This document shows positions 10,325-20,600 of a stretch of 64,000 bases of DNA, piece by piece. Numbering within the stretch: the stretch's first letter is position 1; every line of letters starts with the position of its first letter. Below the pieces are notes generated by a model. The model was not told where the DNA came from, made no database searches, and was given only the letters and a program-made list of their open reading frames with translations. Position numbers and translations under genes: made by a program. The DNA is from Hofstenia miamia (Eukaryota; Xenacoelomorpha; Acoela; Hofsteniidae), in the NCBI GenBank assembly GCA_900660155.1, contig CABFPE010000036.1, positions 1,382,030-1,446,029 of the forward strand. Direction: 5' to 3'.

Positions 10325-11685
10325 ATGGATTTCAGTGATATAGACGAAGGTGAATACATTAACTGTTTGACGGAGACTGAGCAGAAGCGACAAAGTATTC
10401 GTAAAAAATTAATGCAAAGAGCTAGAAGAATATCTAAATTCAAAAGAAACGCAAAGAAACAACTGTTTCGTACTCCTACTGATCAAATTTCAGAAACGCC
10501 TAAAGCTAGAAGAAGGCCCAAACGTAATGATGGAAGAAGAAAACAATCCTCACCCAAAGAATATTTAATTTGTAAAAAAAAGTTATTATGGGTAGACCGC
10601 GTGATCATCTCCGTTTTGGCCATAAAGACATTTCCTTGAAATGCTAGACTTTTATCGCACAGTCTTGTAGTCGAATATACCAATGTTCACATTGCTTGAG
10701 AAGGTTTACCAACAAAACCCGTCATGGTGTAACTCATCCTGTTGTGAGGATCAAGAAAGAAAACCTTGAAAATTTCCCAAAAGAAATCAGTAAAGACCAC
10801 CATCCAAGCCAAGACGCTTTTGAAATTGTTAAAAACTTTTCTAGTCATTTTGAAAAAGTAAAAACTAGGACCGGAGCACAGAAGAAATCTACCAAAAACT
10901 TCATTGATCTTTTTAGAGAGACTTTTTGATAAATCTCAAAAATTGAAAAATGTTGATGCTTCACTAGATGAGATCAATATCCTCAACAATGAGAAAAAAC
11001 TGGATCCCTCAACAACAGTACATTTACTGATTGTTGTAACTTCCTTTGTTGAATATGTAAGCCAAAGATACCGTAAACTGAAAATTCGTTTGGATTTTTG
11101 GAAGTCCAATATTAAGGAAGTAAAGAGCAGGGGTTGGAAAAAATTAATTTGGTTAAATTAATTAATTGCTGCATTCGACCAATTCCAATTAATTGATGAG
11201 TAGCCAATTAATTGCTATTGATTAATTTTTAAGTTGCCAATTATCAATTAATTAATTAATTGACAAAGAACGAATTAATTGCTAGCTCTCCAATTAATTT
11301 TTTCCAACCCCTGGTAAAGAGAGGCTACAGTATTGATACTTTAAGACGAAAGTTTGAAAAACAACAGAAAATGTTTAGCAACCCACTTATGTATTTGGAA
11401 GTTTCAAAAATACAATTGAAACAGCCATGCCATTTAAAATTTGAAAATTATGGATGATCATTTTAACTGGGTCAATTAGTTTGATATTGGTTCTAATTCT
11501 ATCAGAAAATTTTGGGATAATTATTTCGCAGAGCATCAACATGAATTTAAGAGTGGAATTGAAAGGGCTCATTTTACACAAACGGGTCACTCTAAAGAAA
11601 CCGCTCAAAACCATTACATTAAGAAGTCCGGTGGAGAAAACTTTAAATTACTCACAAACTTTTATAAGAACATTTTAGATTTATA
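10325..11685 (+). pseudogene. Zinc-finger / tyrosine-recombinase-like protein, frameshifted and interrupted
   Basis: The N-terminus (from 10325) is basic. Across a one-base frame slip near 10570 come two C2H2-like fingers: one reads CKK then MGRPRDHLRFGH, the other CSHCLRRFTNKTRHGVTH. Next is a helical stretch (10800-11125) whose LDPSTTVHLLIVVTSFVEY resembles the core-binding domain of tyrosine recombinases. A MITE (11128-11313) interrupts it; the frame resumes at GYSIDTLRRKF. At the end (about 11480-11685), SIRKFWDNY, TGHSKETAQNHYI and a final helix resemble the C-terminal R, H and Y boxes of that fold. Part of the catalytic domain between these seems deleted. Family assignment is inference from motif order; a plain zinc-finger protein is the alternative. 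Confidence 0.5.
11128..11313. mobile_element. hAT MITE (186 bp) with perfect 8-bp target duplication
   Basis: The ends are exact inverted repeats, CAGGGGTTGGAAAAAATTAA at the left and its complement at the right. They are flanked by identical octamers GTAAAGAG (11120-11127 and 11314-11321). The interior is built of AATTAATT. The perfect duplication shows it is a young insertion into the recombinase-like ORF. Confidence 0.95.
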
Positions 11686-11760
11686 ATTTTTTTTGAAAAA
11701 TTGTGAATGTATTTTGAATTCTCATAATCAAAAAAAAGTTACTACTACTTATGTTCATGA

Positions 11761-11887
11761 ATGTTTACTGGGAGCGAGATATGTCTATGAATTTACTGAG
11801 CGCGAGATATATCTAAATTTTTTACCAATAGCGAGATATATCTAAATCGGGTTTACAGAGAGCGAGATATATATATATATATATATA
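11761..11887. repeat. Right repeat cluster of the tyrosine-recombinase-like element
   Basis: Four direct units: 11763-11786 (TTTACTGGGAGCGAGATA), 11792-11817 (TTTACTGAGCGCGAGATATA), 11821-11847 (TTTACCAATAGCGAGATATA) and 11852-11870 (TTTACAGAGAGCGAGATATA). The last runs into (AT)n. Each unit contains the palindrome AGATATATCT or a variant. All four are in one orientation, unlike the left cluster. Confidence 0.85.
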
Positions 11888-11893
11888 GCTGTA

Positions 11894-12127
11894 TTGTTCA
11901 ATGAAGCCTCCGGTTGCCATCCTTACTGCCATGTTCGGCTAATTGCTCATAGCCAGGTCCGTCCAATGAAGACAAGTCATGGATGTGAGCAAAAGACACG
12001 TCGACGTTTAGTGAATGAAGTTGAAATCATTATTGAAAATCATTTTCGTTCCGATTACAGTAGCGTTTTCGGATGGTATCATGTGAAATTTGTCCCACCT
12101 GAGGCTAATTCTCTCGATAACATGTAA
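11894..12127 (+). other. Unrecognised 77-residue open frame
   Basis: The frame has protein-like composition (HGCEQKTRRRLVNEVEIIIE, then SSVFGWYHVKFVPPEAN) and ends at TAA just before the contig break at 12156. No family comes to mind. It may be a fragment of a retroelement ORF, since the next contig opens with an SGNH-like LINE ORF, or a lone exon. Confidence 0.25.
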
Positions 12128-12156
12128 GAAGAAGAAAAATCTATATTCAGAAATTN

Positions 12157-12632
12157 TGAAGTTCTACTCTCCTGCGAAGACAAGTGAAATCTATCAAACC
12201 TGGCACATCATCACTAATCATTGGAAGCAGCATTCTAAAATATGTCAGCTCACATAATCTTTTATATAATCAAACCACTTCAATCCATTCTTATCCTGGT
12301 CACATCTCTAGGCTTCTTGCTGAAAAGATCTCACAATATCCAAAATTTCACGTCAATTCTGTCATTCTAAACACTGGTCTAATCGATGCAATACGCTCCA
12401 CTGATGTTCGAACATTCAAATCAAGTATCAATCACCTAGTTGAACTGATTCGTCTCAAATTCTCACCACGCTTCATCTACTTCTTGGAAATCACTCATGC
12501 CTGCAAACCTTCAATATTACAACGAAATCACATCATTGCCGAATTCAACGAAGTCCTATCGTGTATGTCGTCAAGCAACTTCAACGTCATCCCTGTCTTC
12601 AAAAAATTCTTATCGTCACGAAGAACTGTCAA
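12157..12632 (+). pseudogene. SGNH-hydrolase-like LINE ORF1 fragment
   Basis: Starts at the contig edge and is cut by the run of Ns at 12633. It shows SGNH-esterase landmarks: block I SLIIGSSILKYV, then IHSYPGHISRLLAEKI, then SVILNTGLIDA at the block III position, where the usual Gly-x-Asn-Asp is altered. Block I and the SYPG block resemble the ORF at 19930-20060, so this is probably ORF1 of a related CR1-group LINE, where an esterase domain in ORF1 is known. The catalytic Asp/His end lies beyond the gap. The altered block III suggests decay or a non-catalytic fold. Confidence 0.55.
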
Positions 12633-12686
12633 NNNNNNNNNNNNNNNNNNNNNNNNNNNNNNNNNNNNNNNNNNNNNNNNNNNNNN
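12633..12686. other. Assembly gap (54 N)
   Basis: Unknown sequence. To its left is a plus-strand SGNH-like ORF; to its right a minus-strand LINE C-terminus. The join may be artificial. Confidence 0.99.
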
Positions 12687-13414
12687 GGTTGAATTATGTG
12701 TGTTCTTTTATTTTGTTTATTGACTAATTTTGCAGCAAGAAAGTCATTTTTGTAGTATGGGAAAGTATTGTTAACTATTTTGAAGAACGTCGTTAAGACA
12801 TTTATATGGATGTAACATTGCGGATGTAAAAATAATTTTGAAATTTTTCTATATTCATTATTCTTATTAAAGCTATGATTATTTACTGCTACTTTAATAG
12901 CCCAATTTAGTTGCACTTGGAATTTCCTGAGAAATTGTTGGTTTATATCTGTGTAGAGTACATTGGCATAGTTAAAATGACTTAATATTAGAGCATATAT
13001 TAATTGAATTTTTGCTTTAGTTGGAAGTTTTTGAGAAAATAAGTTAATTGCTTTAATCAATATGGCCATTTTTCTAATAACATGATTTAGTTGCTCTTCA
13101 AAATTTAGATGTATGTCAAAAATTATTCCGAGGTACTTAAAAGACTCAACCTGTTTTATTTGAATGCCGTTGAAATTAAGTTTGTATCTTGAAGTATCAT
13201 AAGATTTAGTTTTTGATTTAACAATACAGAATTGAGTTTTTAGTGGATTTACTCTTAGTTTTATAGAGGCAAAATATTTAGCAAGAGAAGCACAGTTTTT
13301 TTCAAAAGTTTGAACCGCTTTTTCGGGCATTAAGTCGTTTCTTCCTATTGTAATGAGAATTCTCTTTACATTGTTCGATTCGAGATAAAACGGAATTAAA
13401 TCAGCTGTCTTCAA
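12687..13414 (-). pseudogene. LINE remnant: ORF1 SGNH piece fused to the RT C-terminal region
   Basis: Read from 13414 downward. The first 33 residues match the SGNH block III part of the LINE at 20040-20120 (KRILITIGRNDLMPEKA). The frame then passes directly into RT thumb and C-terminal sequence (LRVNPLKTQF, FKYLGIIFD, SHFNYANVLY, LFLHPQCYIHINVLTTFF). The latter part matches 23790-24000 of the plus-strand copy almost residue for residue. The join of ORF1 to late ORF2 therefore marks an internal deletion of about 3 kb that happens to stay in frame. The lower end runs into the gap. Confidence 0.85.
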
Positions 13415-13790
13415 TGGTGAATGAACACATGTAGCAGTTCTTAGTAAGCCCGGAGCCTTTCAGATGACGGTACATTGATGATCCGATGGCAAGAAATTCA
13501 GCTTCTGCTCTCAAGTGTTTCGGCCGTTGTATCTTCTTTTGTGTTTGAGACGGCACATGATTTATTTCTGGGTTACTTGAGTAGTTTTTTTTGGGGGTTT
13601 AGAAAGGGTTTTTTTTATGGGTGCTAGCATGTTTAAAAGGGTAAATTGTTTATCTCTGCCCAGATTTTTTAGAGGGGCTAAATTTTTTCTTTTTGGTTAA
13701 CTCCTCTTCAGGTAACTCAATGAACGACGTAGCGTTTAAGCGTGGTAAGCACAGCGCGCTCGCAAGGACCGACTGCTCGCGGTGAAAGCA
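13415..13790 (-). mobile_element. 5' part of the same LINE (ORF1 start), minus strand
   Basis: Continues upstream of the chimeric ORF. The reverse complement matches 19650-20010, including the block AEFLAIGSSMYRHLKAPG. Several substitutions and short indels break the frame. The matching ends at about 13790, probably near the original 5' end of this LINE family. Confidence 0.7.
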
Positions 13791-15400
13791 TCGGTAATTA
13801 TTGATACAATCGGTAGAATATTGATACAAGAAACCTGCACAAGTACCGAATATTTTGTATCGGTATTGCAGTAAAAGATGTGAACGAAATTAAAATTTTA
13901 TCTGCCACTATTATTTTAGGTAGTCTGGATAATCAACGTCAGTTTATTTCGTCATGAATGGGTGTGTGCCCCTAAACTTACGGTTAGACTACGTGATCAA
14001 AAAGAGTTACCAAATCACGTCACATTGCTAATAATCTCGGTGGTTACACGTGCGATTTTACCAAAATATGACAGATCACAGTTTAACAGTAGCCTAAAGC
14101 TACGGATAGACTGACTGATCACAAGTCCAATTAGAAAACTGCATCACCAGTAAGTGGAGCTGCAATGCCATTACAATTGTTGTGACGAAAACTGGTTTTC
14201 ATTCACATTAGAGTGATTACATGAGGTGATTTGTGACGAGGACGCAATGTTTTCGTAAAGAAATACCTAGGATGTCTGACTGTAGCAAATGAATCTTTAA
14301 ATTTGTGCTCAAATGCACAATTATTAATAAATTTGAAATCGTGTGATCTGTAAATAAATATTTTAAAAAATTGAGACACACATTTATGACAATATCAGGA
14401 AATGCAAAACCGTCATATTTGATGAGTGCATGACATCAATATTAAGGAAACTTTCATTTTTATTTATACAGTTCTTGGCAGAAAGGCGATTCAGAATTAG
14501 GGCGCTGCGAAGATTTTAAATTGAATTCGAATTTAGAAATTTCTGGTTAAGGTTTTTCAACAAAATTAAGTAAGCAGATAACTCCAGAGATACCGATTAT
14601 TGTATGGCGTGTTAGCATTGATGATATGTTAGTTTCAACATATTTTGCAACTAGCTAGAAGTGGCGCGGACATTCTAAATTTTTTAAATAGATTATTATT
14701 AATTTTGAACAAATGTGCTACCCAATTTGAAAAAGATCTAAGACGTTAAGTAATAGAAGTTAATGACTGTTTCCTCTATCAGAAACAACAACAAACTTTT
14801 GTTGTAAAACGGATAAAACATCTATTTAAGAAAAGAGCCGATATGGAAATAGATTACGCCAGAGGCCATCTCACGTAGTCGGTTCTTTGTGAAGTGAGCG
14901 TTCATGTAGGGTATCTCGCAGTACATGGTTCTCAGAAGTCAGTATCTGCTAAAAATAAGTCGACTATCAACTTCGGCGATGATCTCAATGGGAGTATAAT
15001 TCGATATAATCTCAAAGCGATGACTTTTTGCTGAACTTTATAAGAGCAGCGAGAGGGATTTCGAGGGCATAACTAATGCATTATAGTGTCTACAACTCAT
15101 TTTGGCTAAATCCAAGGTGTCTCAATTTCAGCAGTAAATACAATTTACTAGTAGCTTGTTAGCCATGGTCTTGATATGATAGAGAAAATGGAAGTGCCTT
15201 GTCAAAGTACCCATCAATAAATGGAAATAGAGAATTCCGCTAAGTACTGCAATTGTGAGAAAATTTCATCGCTTTGAGGGATATCTAAAATTCAACAGAT
15301 TTGTAATTTTTGCAAAGTGATTTTTAGGCAAAATCTGCACCAGATTGTTCAAACAACCAAAATATGGACAGCCTTCTAAACATGTTCGAATGATAATAAT
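13791..15400. other. 1.6 kb without recognisable genes
   Basis: I see no protein similarity, long repeat or microsatellite here. Base composition is slightly less AT-rich than the LINE fragments on either side. Confidence 0.5.
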
Positions 15401-15404
15401 AATA

Positions 15405-16290
15405 ATGAGCTTTAATTAAGCTTACAATACAATAAACTACTCTTCAAACTACAAAACTAAAATAAAAATGATTTATAACACGAGAAATATCGATCTGGGA
15501 ATATGGTCTTTGATATGAATAATTTCGGTGGATTGTTTTTTCTTAATTTTAATGTAGTGTATTCAGTTCTTTTGCTAATGAATTTTTTTAGTGGATGCTT
15601 TTGAGAGTATTCAATGTGTTGATGTAATGCTTTGTTTTTTCCTTAATGATATTAAAAATATTTAATTTTTCAGTAATAAGTTTATATAAGTAAATAATAG
15701 AATTAACTAGGGAATTAAATACAATTTCAGTTTCATCTTGATTTAAAACTCTTTTTACTTTAGTATATAGAAATTACTCATTGATCTTTTATAAACTTGA
15801 GCAATTGTTTTTTTAAATGAAAGCTTGTTATTTATGGTAAATCCAATATATTTCATTGTTGTTACTGAGGAATAGCAATCAATTTTAATATATTATCAAC
15901 AAATTTTCTCTTCAATGACAATCATTTCCAGCTACTTTCTATAATTTCAAATTTGTTTTCTTCATTCCAACATTTGATCCTATCATTAATTTAATGTATT
16001 AAGTCTAAATTTTCAAAACTTGGAAGACAAATCAGTGTATCATCAGCATACTTAATAATAAAACCATTTGTAATATTTAAAGAGTTACAATTTAAAGAAT
16101 CAATACATATATTGAACAGAACTGAGCCACAAACGGAACTTTGGAAAACACCTTTGTTGATCTCTCCCATATCCGAAAGTCTGTTATTATGTTTACCATT
16201 TGTTGTCTATTCCCAATAAAACTATCAAGCCAATTAATGATGTACGGATTTAAATTTCTTTTCTTGATAATTACTTAAAAGTAAATCCGC
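15405..16290 (-). pseudogene. LINE RT fragment, heavily decayed
   Basis: On the minus strand, from about 16290 down, broken frames show RT landmarks: WLDSFIGNRQQMV, then a degraded copy of the usual GVPQG-to-LLFN block, then the catalytic box KYADDTLICLPSF, with YADD at 16039-16050. KCWNEENKFEIIESSWK-like thumb residues follow. Many stops and indels are present. It is distinct in sequence from the SGNH-carrying LINE next door. Confidence 0.7.
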
Positions 16291-16299
16291 GATCACATA

Positions 16300-16425
16300 A
16301 GTTTATTTGTAGCAGTCTTTCCTATCCTAGTTTTCACCGAGCAGCCTCTAATTGGAATGATTTAGAAAATAAGATAATAGAAAAAAAATTTAAAATCGTA
16401 CTTTTACATCTACAAAATACAATCT
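16300..16425 (+). pseudogene. Short LINE C-terminal tail
   Basis: One frame gives SYPSFHRAASNWNDLENKI and a stop about ten codons later. This is the conserved RA...WN.L tail of LINE ORF2 proteins. It is an isolated fragment. Confidence 0.55.
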
Positions 16426-16474
16426 GAGACACAAACATGCTAAACACATTTACTGGTTTTTACACTGAGCGCAC

Positions 16475-16496
16475 CACACACACACACACACACACA
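16475..16496. repeat. (CA)n microsatellite
   Basis: Eleven CA units immediately after the LINE tail fragment. Confidence 0.95.
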
Positions 16497-16633
16497 TTTG
16501 TTCTATATTTATTTTATTATTAATTTGTAAATACATTTATTTGTAGTAATATCGTTTGACATTGTTTTTGAATATCTTTAAATTATTTTGTAGCTTTAAT
16601 TCTCAGGTGAACGACTCCAAAGTTCTAGTGGTA

Positions 16634-17455
16634 TTAACGAATGAATTTCTTCTTATTTTCTTTTTTATAAAGAACTGGTTTAATAATGTCGAGAGCGGGT
16701 ATATAGGCGTCTGCGATTTTATCGAGATTAGGGAAATTCATTTTATCATTGGAGTTGATGTTGTTTACGATATACAATGTTAATACATTTATCCGAATTA
16801 GGCATTGAGGATTTAAGAAATTTTTACTGACGTTTTTGTATTTAATATTAATATCAAAATAGTTGTTCGTTACTGACTTCATTGACCATCTTAACTGTAC
16901 ATTAATTTTCTTTAGGAAATTTTCATTTATATCCGGATAAAGTACATTGCCATAATAAAAATGACTTAAACCTATAGCATGGATTAAATGAATTCTAGCT
17001 TTTGCAAGGAAGTGCTGAGTGTTTTAATTGAAATAGCTATTCGTTTAATGATTATATTAAATTGCTTTTGAAAGATAATGAGTCAAATGTAATTCCTAAG
17101 TATTTGAAATTGTTGCTTGATCTACTTGGGTGTCATTAAACTTTTGCTTCTGTTGAGAACAATTTTTGGAATTAGCTTTTGATTTTATAATCCAGAATTG
17201 AGTTTTGGTAGGATTAACACGCAATTTCAGGGAGGCAAAATAGCGAGATAATTTTGCATAGTCATCTTCAATTTTTATGATTGCATTTTCAATCGATATA
17301 TTTGAGCAAAATAGCATTGTGTCATCAGCGGATTGAATATCATGACAATTAGTGTAATTACTTATGGCATTAACATATATATTAAAAAGCAAGGGACCAA
17401 AAATTGTTCCCTGTGGAACACCTCTTGATTTCAATCCAATTTGAAAATGTCTCAT
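16634..17455 (-). pseudogene. LINE RT to C-terminus, same family as the SGNH LINE
   Basis: From 17455 down: RT box B SRGVPQGTIFGPLLFNIYVN, box C as SADDTMLF (the usual Tyr replaced by Ser), then LRVNPTKTQFWIIKSKA, nearly the same as LRVNPLKTQFCIVKSK in the 12.7-13.4 kb copy. The frame breaks near 17100. The C-terminal piece resumes at 16882-16634 (NFLNPQCLIRINVLT). This is a third copy of the SGNH-bearing LINE, 5'-truncated. Confidence 0.85.
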
Positions 17456-17652
17456 TAAGTTTAACTCGTTGTTTTCGATTACCTAAATAATTTGATAATA
17501 CTCAAATGATAATAACTCAATTCCTTACATACGATAATTTATTAACAACACTGCTTATTTATATTTACTACAAAACGTTCATTCTTACAAGCTACTAATT
17601 GTAGTAGTTTAATTCTTAATTTCTGATATTAATTCCTTTAAAAAATAATTCT

Positions 17653-20600
17653 CTAAAATTGTATCTGCCAATGAAAAATTGGATAGTTTAGTCGTGTATA
17701 AAGCTTTGAACAAACTATTGTCTCATCGATCATCCTCAAAAAATGTCCGTAGCCTCTATCCAGGACTTTCCGGGGCATTGTGATGTTTCTATAAGTTTGC
17801 TTTCCTTTTGGAAAGTCTTGCTGTTGTTGAATTTGCAAATTGGAAGCATCAACGTGCTGACTTATCCAAGAAACCATTCTACTTTCGTTTTTCAAGTTTA
17901 AGAATCGTGTTAACTTTTTCGAATATTTGATTGGATTGTGAATAAGATCTTCGATTTTTAGAAGCATATAATTTGATGGACTTAACAATGGTAGGCTATC
18001 TAAAAAAACAAGTAATTTTATTAAGGTAGTTTATAATTTCAAGACTTAATAACACATTGTAGTCAAAATTGCCAAGTTTGCAGTTGTGTACACAACAAAC
18101 CACAAAATTTTATGTGAGACATACAAATAAGCAATTTTGCCTTCATCCAAAATTCATCTGATCAATATATTATTATATGTATTATGTCCTTTATTCTCAA
18201 GCTCAGTAACAAACACCGTCATTGTTATTTATGCAATGTACAATTAATAAAATCCCATTAGTTAGGTTATTAATGATTGCAATCTTACAACATGCTTGAA
18301 CAATATCATGTTTAAAATAGATTTTCTCAATTTTTTATACAATTATATTAACTTATACATTTAGACATAGTGTTTGAAATTTACTTGAAATTTTTAAAAA
18401 TTCACAAACGAAATATTCCACAAGCCTTTAGCCTTAGCAGTTCCATAGTTATAAAAATATCACCCAAGTTAACCCAGGCATTTTTTACAATGTGCAATTT
18501 TTATAAATACTATATTCACGAATTAATAAAGATAATTATGTAAAATCTGAAAACAACACAGGATAACAACAATACCAGCAACATATGTTTGTTTTTATGT
18601 ACATATACATGTATTAAGTGTACAAACTTATTTTTATTTGAGCTTTGTTATCACAGTAATTGTTTGTTTCTTGGTTACATTTATAAACTACATATAAATA
18701 AACTTTCCAGTTGAAGTGAAGACATCTAATGTTTCCATCCTAGAAATACTTAGTTCTCCCATTGGTGATAGTAAATATTGCAATGAAGTTATCTCAAAAA
18801 AACTAATGAGGCTAGGAAACTTAAGGAATTACCTCTTCTTGATGGCCCTCAGTTAGCTATAGCTTCATTACGGCAATGTGGTGGTTTCTGCAGGCTTTCT
18901 CACATTATTCGATGCTGGCCACCTTAACAAGTTCATAATGCTGTAAGTGCTTTTGATGACTCAGTCATGAAATACTTTGAGGAATATACTGTAACAGAGT
19001 TCACAGAACGTGCAAGAAAGCAAGCTTGTTTAAGCCTGACATTTGATGGAATGGGTTTGCGTTCACTCATCCGACATTCTCCAGCTCACACATAGCGTCA
19101 GTGAAGTCATTTGGGGAAGGTGTTTGCCTAGAAGATTCTTTCCAAAAACTTAACAGATGATCAGTTTGATTGTTCAGATTTAAGATGCAAGAATCAGTCA
19201 ATATTATCTGAAGCTATTGATAAAAGAAGTCTTAACGATTTACTTGAGAGCCCTTCCAATACAGCTGATTCAACTAGACTTCTTGCAGTTTGTTCTACCC
19301 CCTTACCTGATTGAACGTCTGCACTGCCATCACCTGGTCAAGGATTTCGGCTGGAAACAGATGAGGTGCAATTGCTTGTTAAACTTTGCTTATTATGTCC
19401 AGATAAAGCACTTAACGCACTAGGTCATCATGCTTGGTTGGGAGGGTCTTGCGATTGCTGTAACACCCTATGTTCAATGGTTATTGAATCTACGAAAACA
19501 CTCACAAAGATTGCGAGCAGATTAGCGATTCAATTGAAAACAACAAGAAGTATGGCAAAGAAGGATCTTTTGACTCGTTTAGGGATTGTCTTAGCTCGCT
19601 GCACTGCTCGCGCAATTATTGCAAGCACTCTACCACGCTGATCTTCATCATTAAAATTAACAATGCTTTCACCGCGAGCAGTCGGCTTACCACGCTTAAT
19701 GCTACTTCGCTCATTGCGTTACCTGAAGAGGAGTTAAGCAAAACTAAATTATTAGCTCCTCTCAAGAATCTCTCCAGAGATGAAATAATTATCCTGTTCA
19801 ACATGCTAGCAGCCCTTAAAGAAACTCCTTCTGAATCCACCAACATAACTACTCAAGTAACTCCAGAAATTAATCATGCGCTCTCTCAAACACAAAAGAA
19901 GATACAACGCCCGAAACACTTGAGAGCAGAAGCTGAATTTCTTGCCATCGGATCATCAATGTACCGTCATCTGAAAGCTCCGGGATTTATAATTACTTCT
20001 ACATGTGTTCATTCGTATCCGAGAGTCACCATTGAAGACAGCTGATGTAATTCCGCTTTATCCCGAATCGAATAATTTAAAGAGAATTCTCATTACAATA
20101 GGAAGAAACGACTTAATGCAAAAGAGAAAAGATTTTACAGATAAGTATAAGAAATCAATTAATGTTATAAAAACTAAACTTAGTTCAGCTAAAGTTTTCC
20201 TTGGTGAAGTTGCTCCTTTCCTAAGGACGAGGTGTTAAACAAAAAATCCGCTGAACTAAATTTACTTATTAAACAAAACGCCAAGCCGCTTAACACTAGA
20301 AACCCTGATTACGTCAATTGACGTTTTCGACTAAATATACTTGTAGTAAATAGAGTTAGCGTAGGATATTTCACTTATGCTTTCATGACTTTTCATATTT
20401 TTGGTTGAAGTCTTATATTATGTAAAAAAATATTCCTCGTAGTCATTTTTCTCAAGTGTACATCAATTTATACCTAGAAACCCTGTTGACGTCAATTGTC
20501 GTAGAAGACACATTTCACAACAACATTGCACTAGTGTATTAACCATCAAAACTAAGCATATAAACGAAAGAAAGATATTTTGAACAAACTAATAGAGGGT

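Larger units (their letters stand above)
9675..11887 (+). mobile_element. Decayed tyrosine-recombinase-like transposon bounded by TA runs and repeat clusters
   Basis: A 2.2-kb unit with (TA)n at both outer edges (9675-9705 and 11867-11887). Inside each edge are 20-25-bp repeats on the theme TTTACTGAGCGCGAGATATA. The outermost units form an inverted pair: the left reads CTCGCTCTCTGTA, the right TACAGAGAGCGAG. The interior encodes a broken protein with C2H2-like fingers and tyrosine-recombinase-like features (10325-11685) and has been hit by a hAT MITE. It resembles a Crypton-type element in coding logic, but I know of no such element with these termini. An N at 9709 lies within the left terminus. 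Confidence 0.6.

Noticed and set aside
12184-12723. Continuous plus-strand protein across the 12633 gap
   Set aside because: The frame is open only because the Ns were translated as unknown; sequence after the gap is minus-strand LINE.
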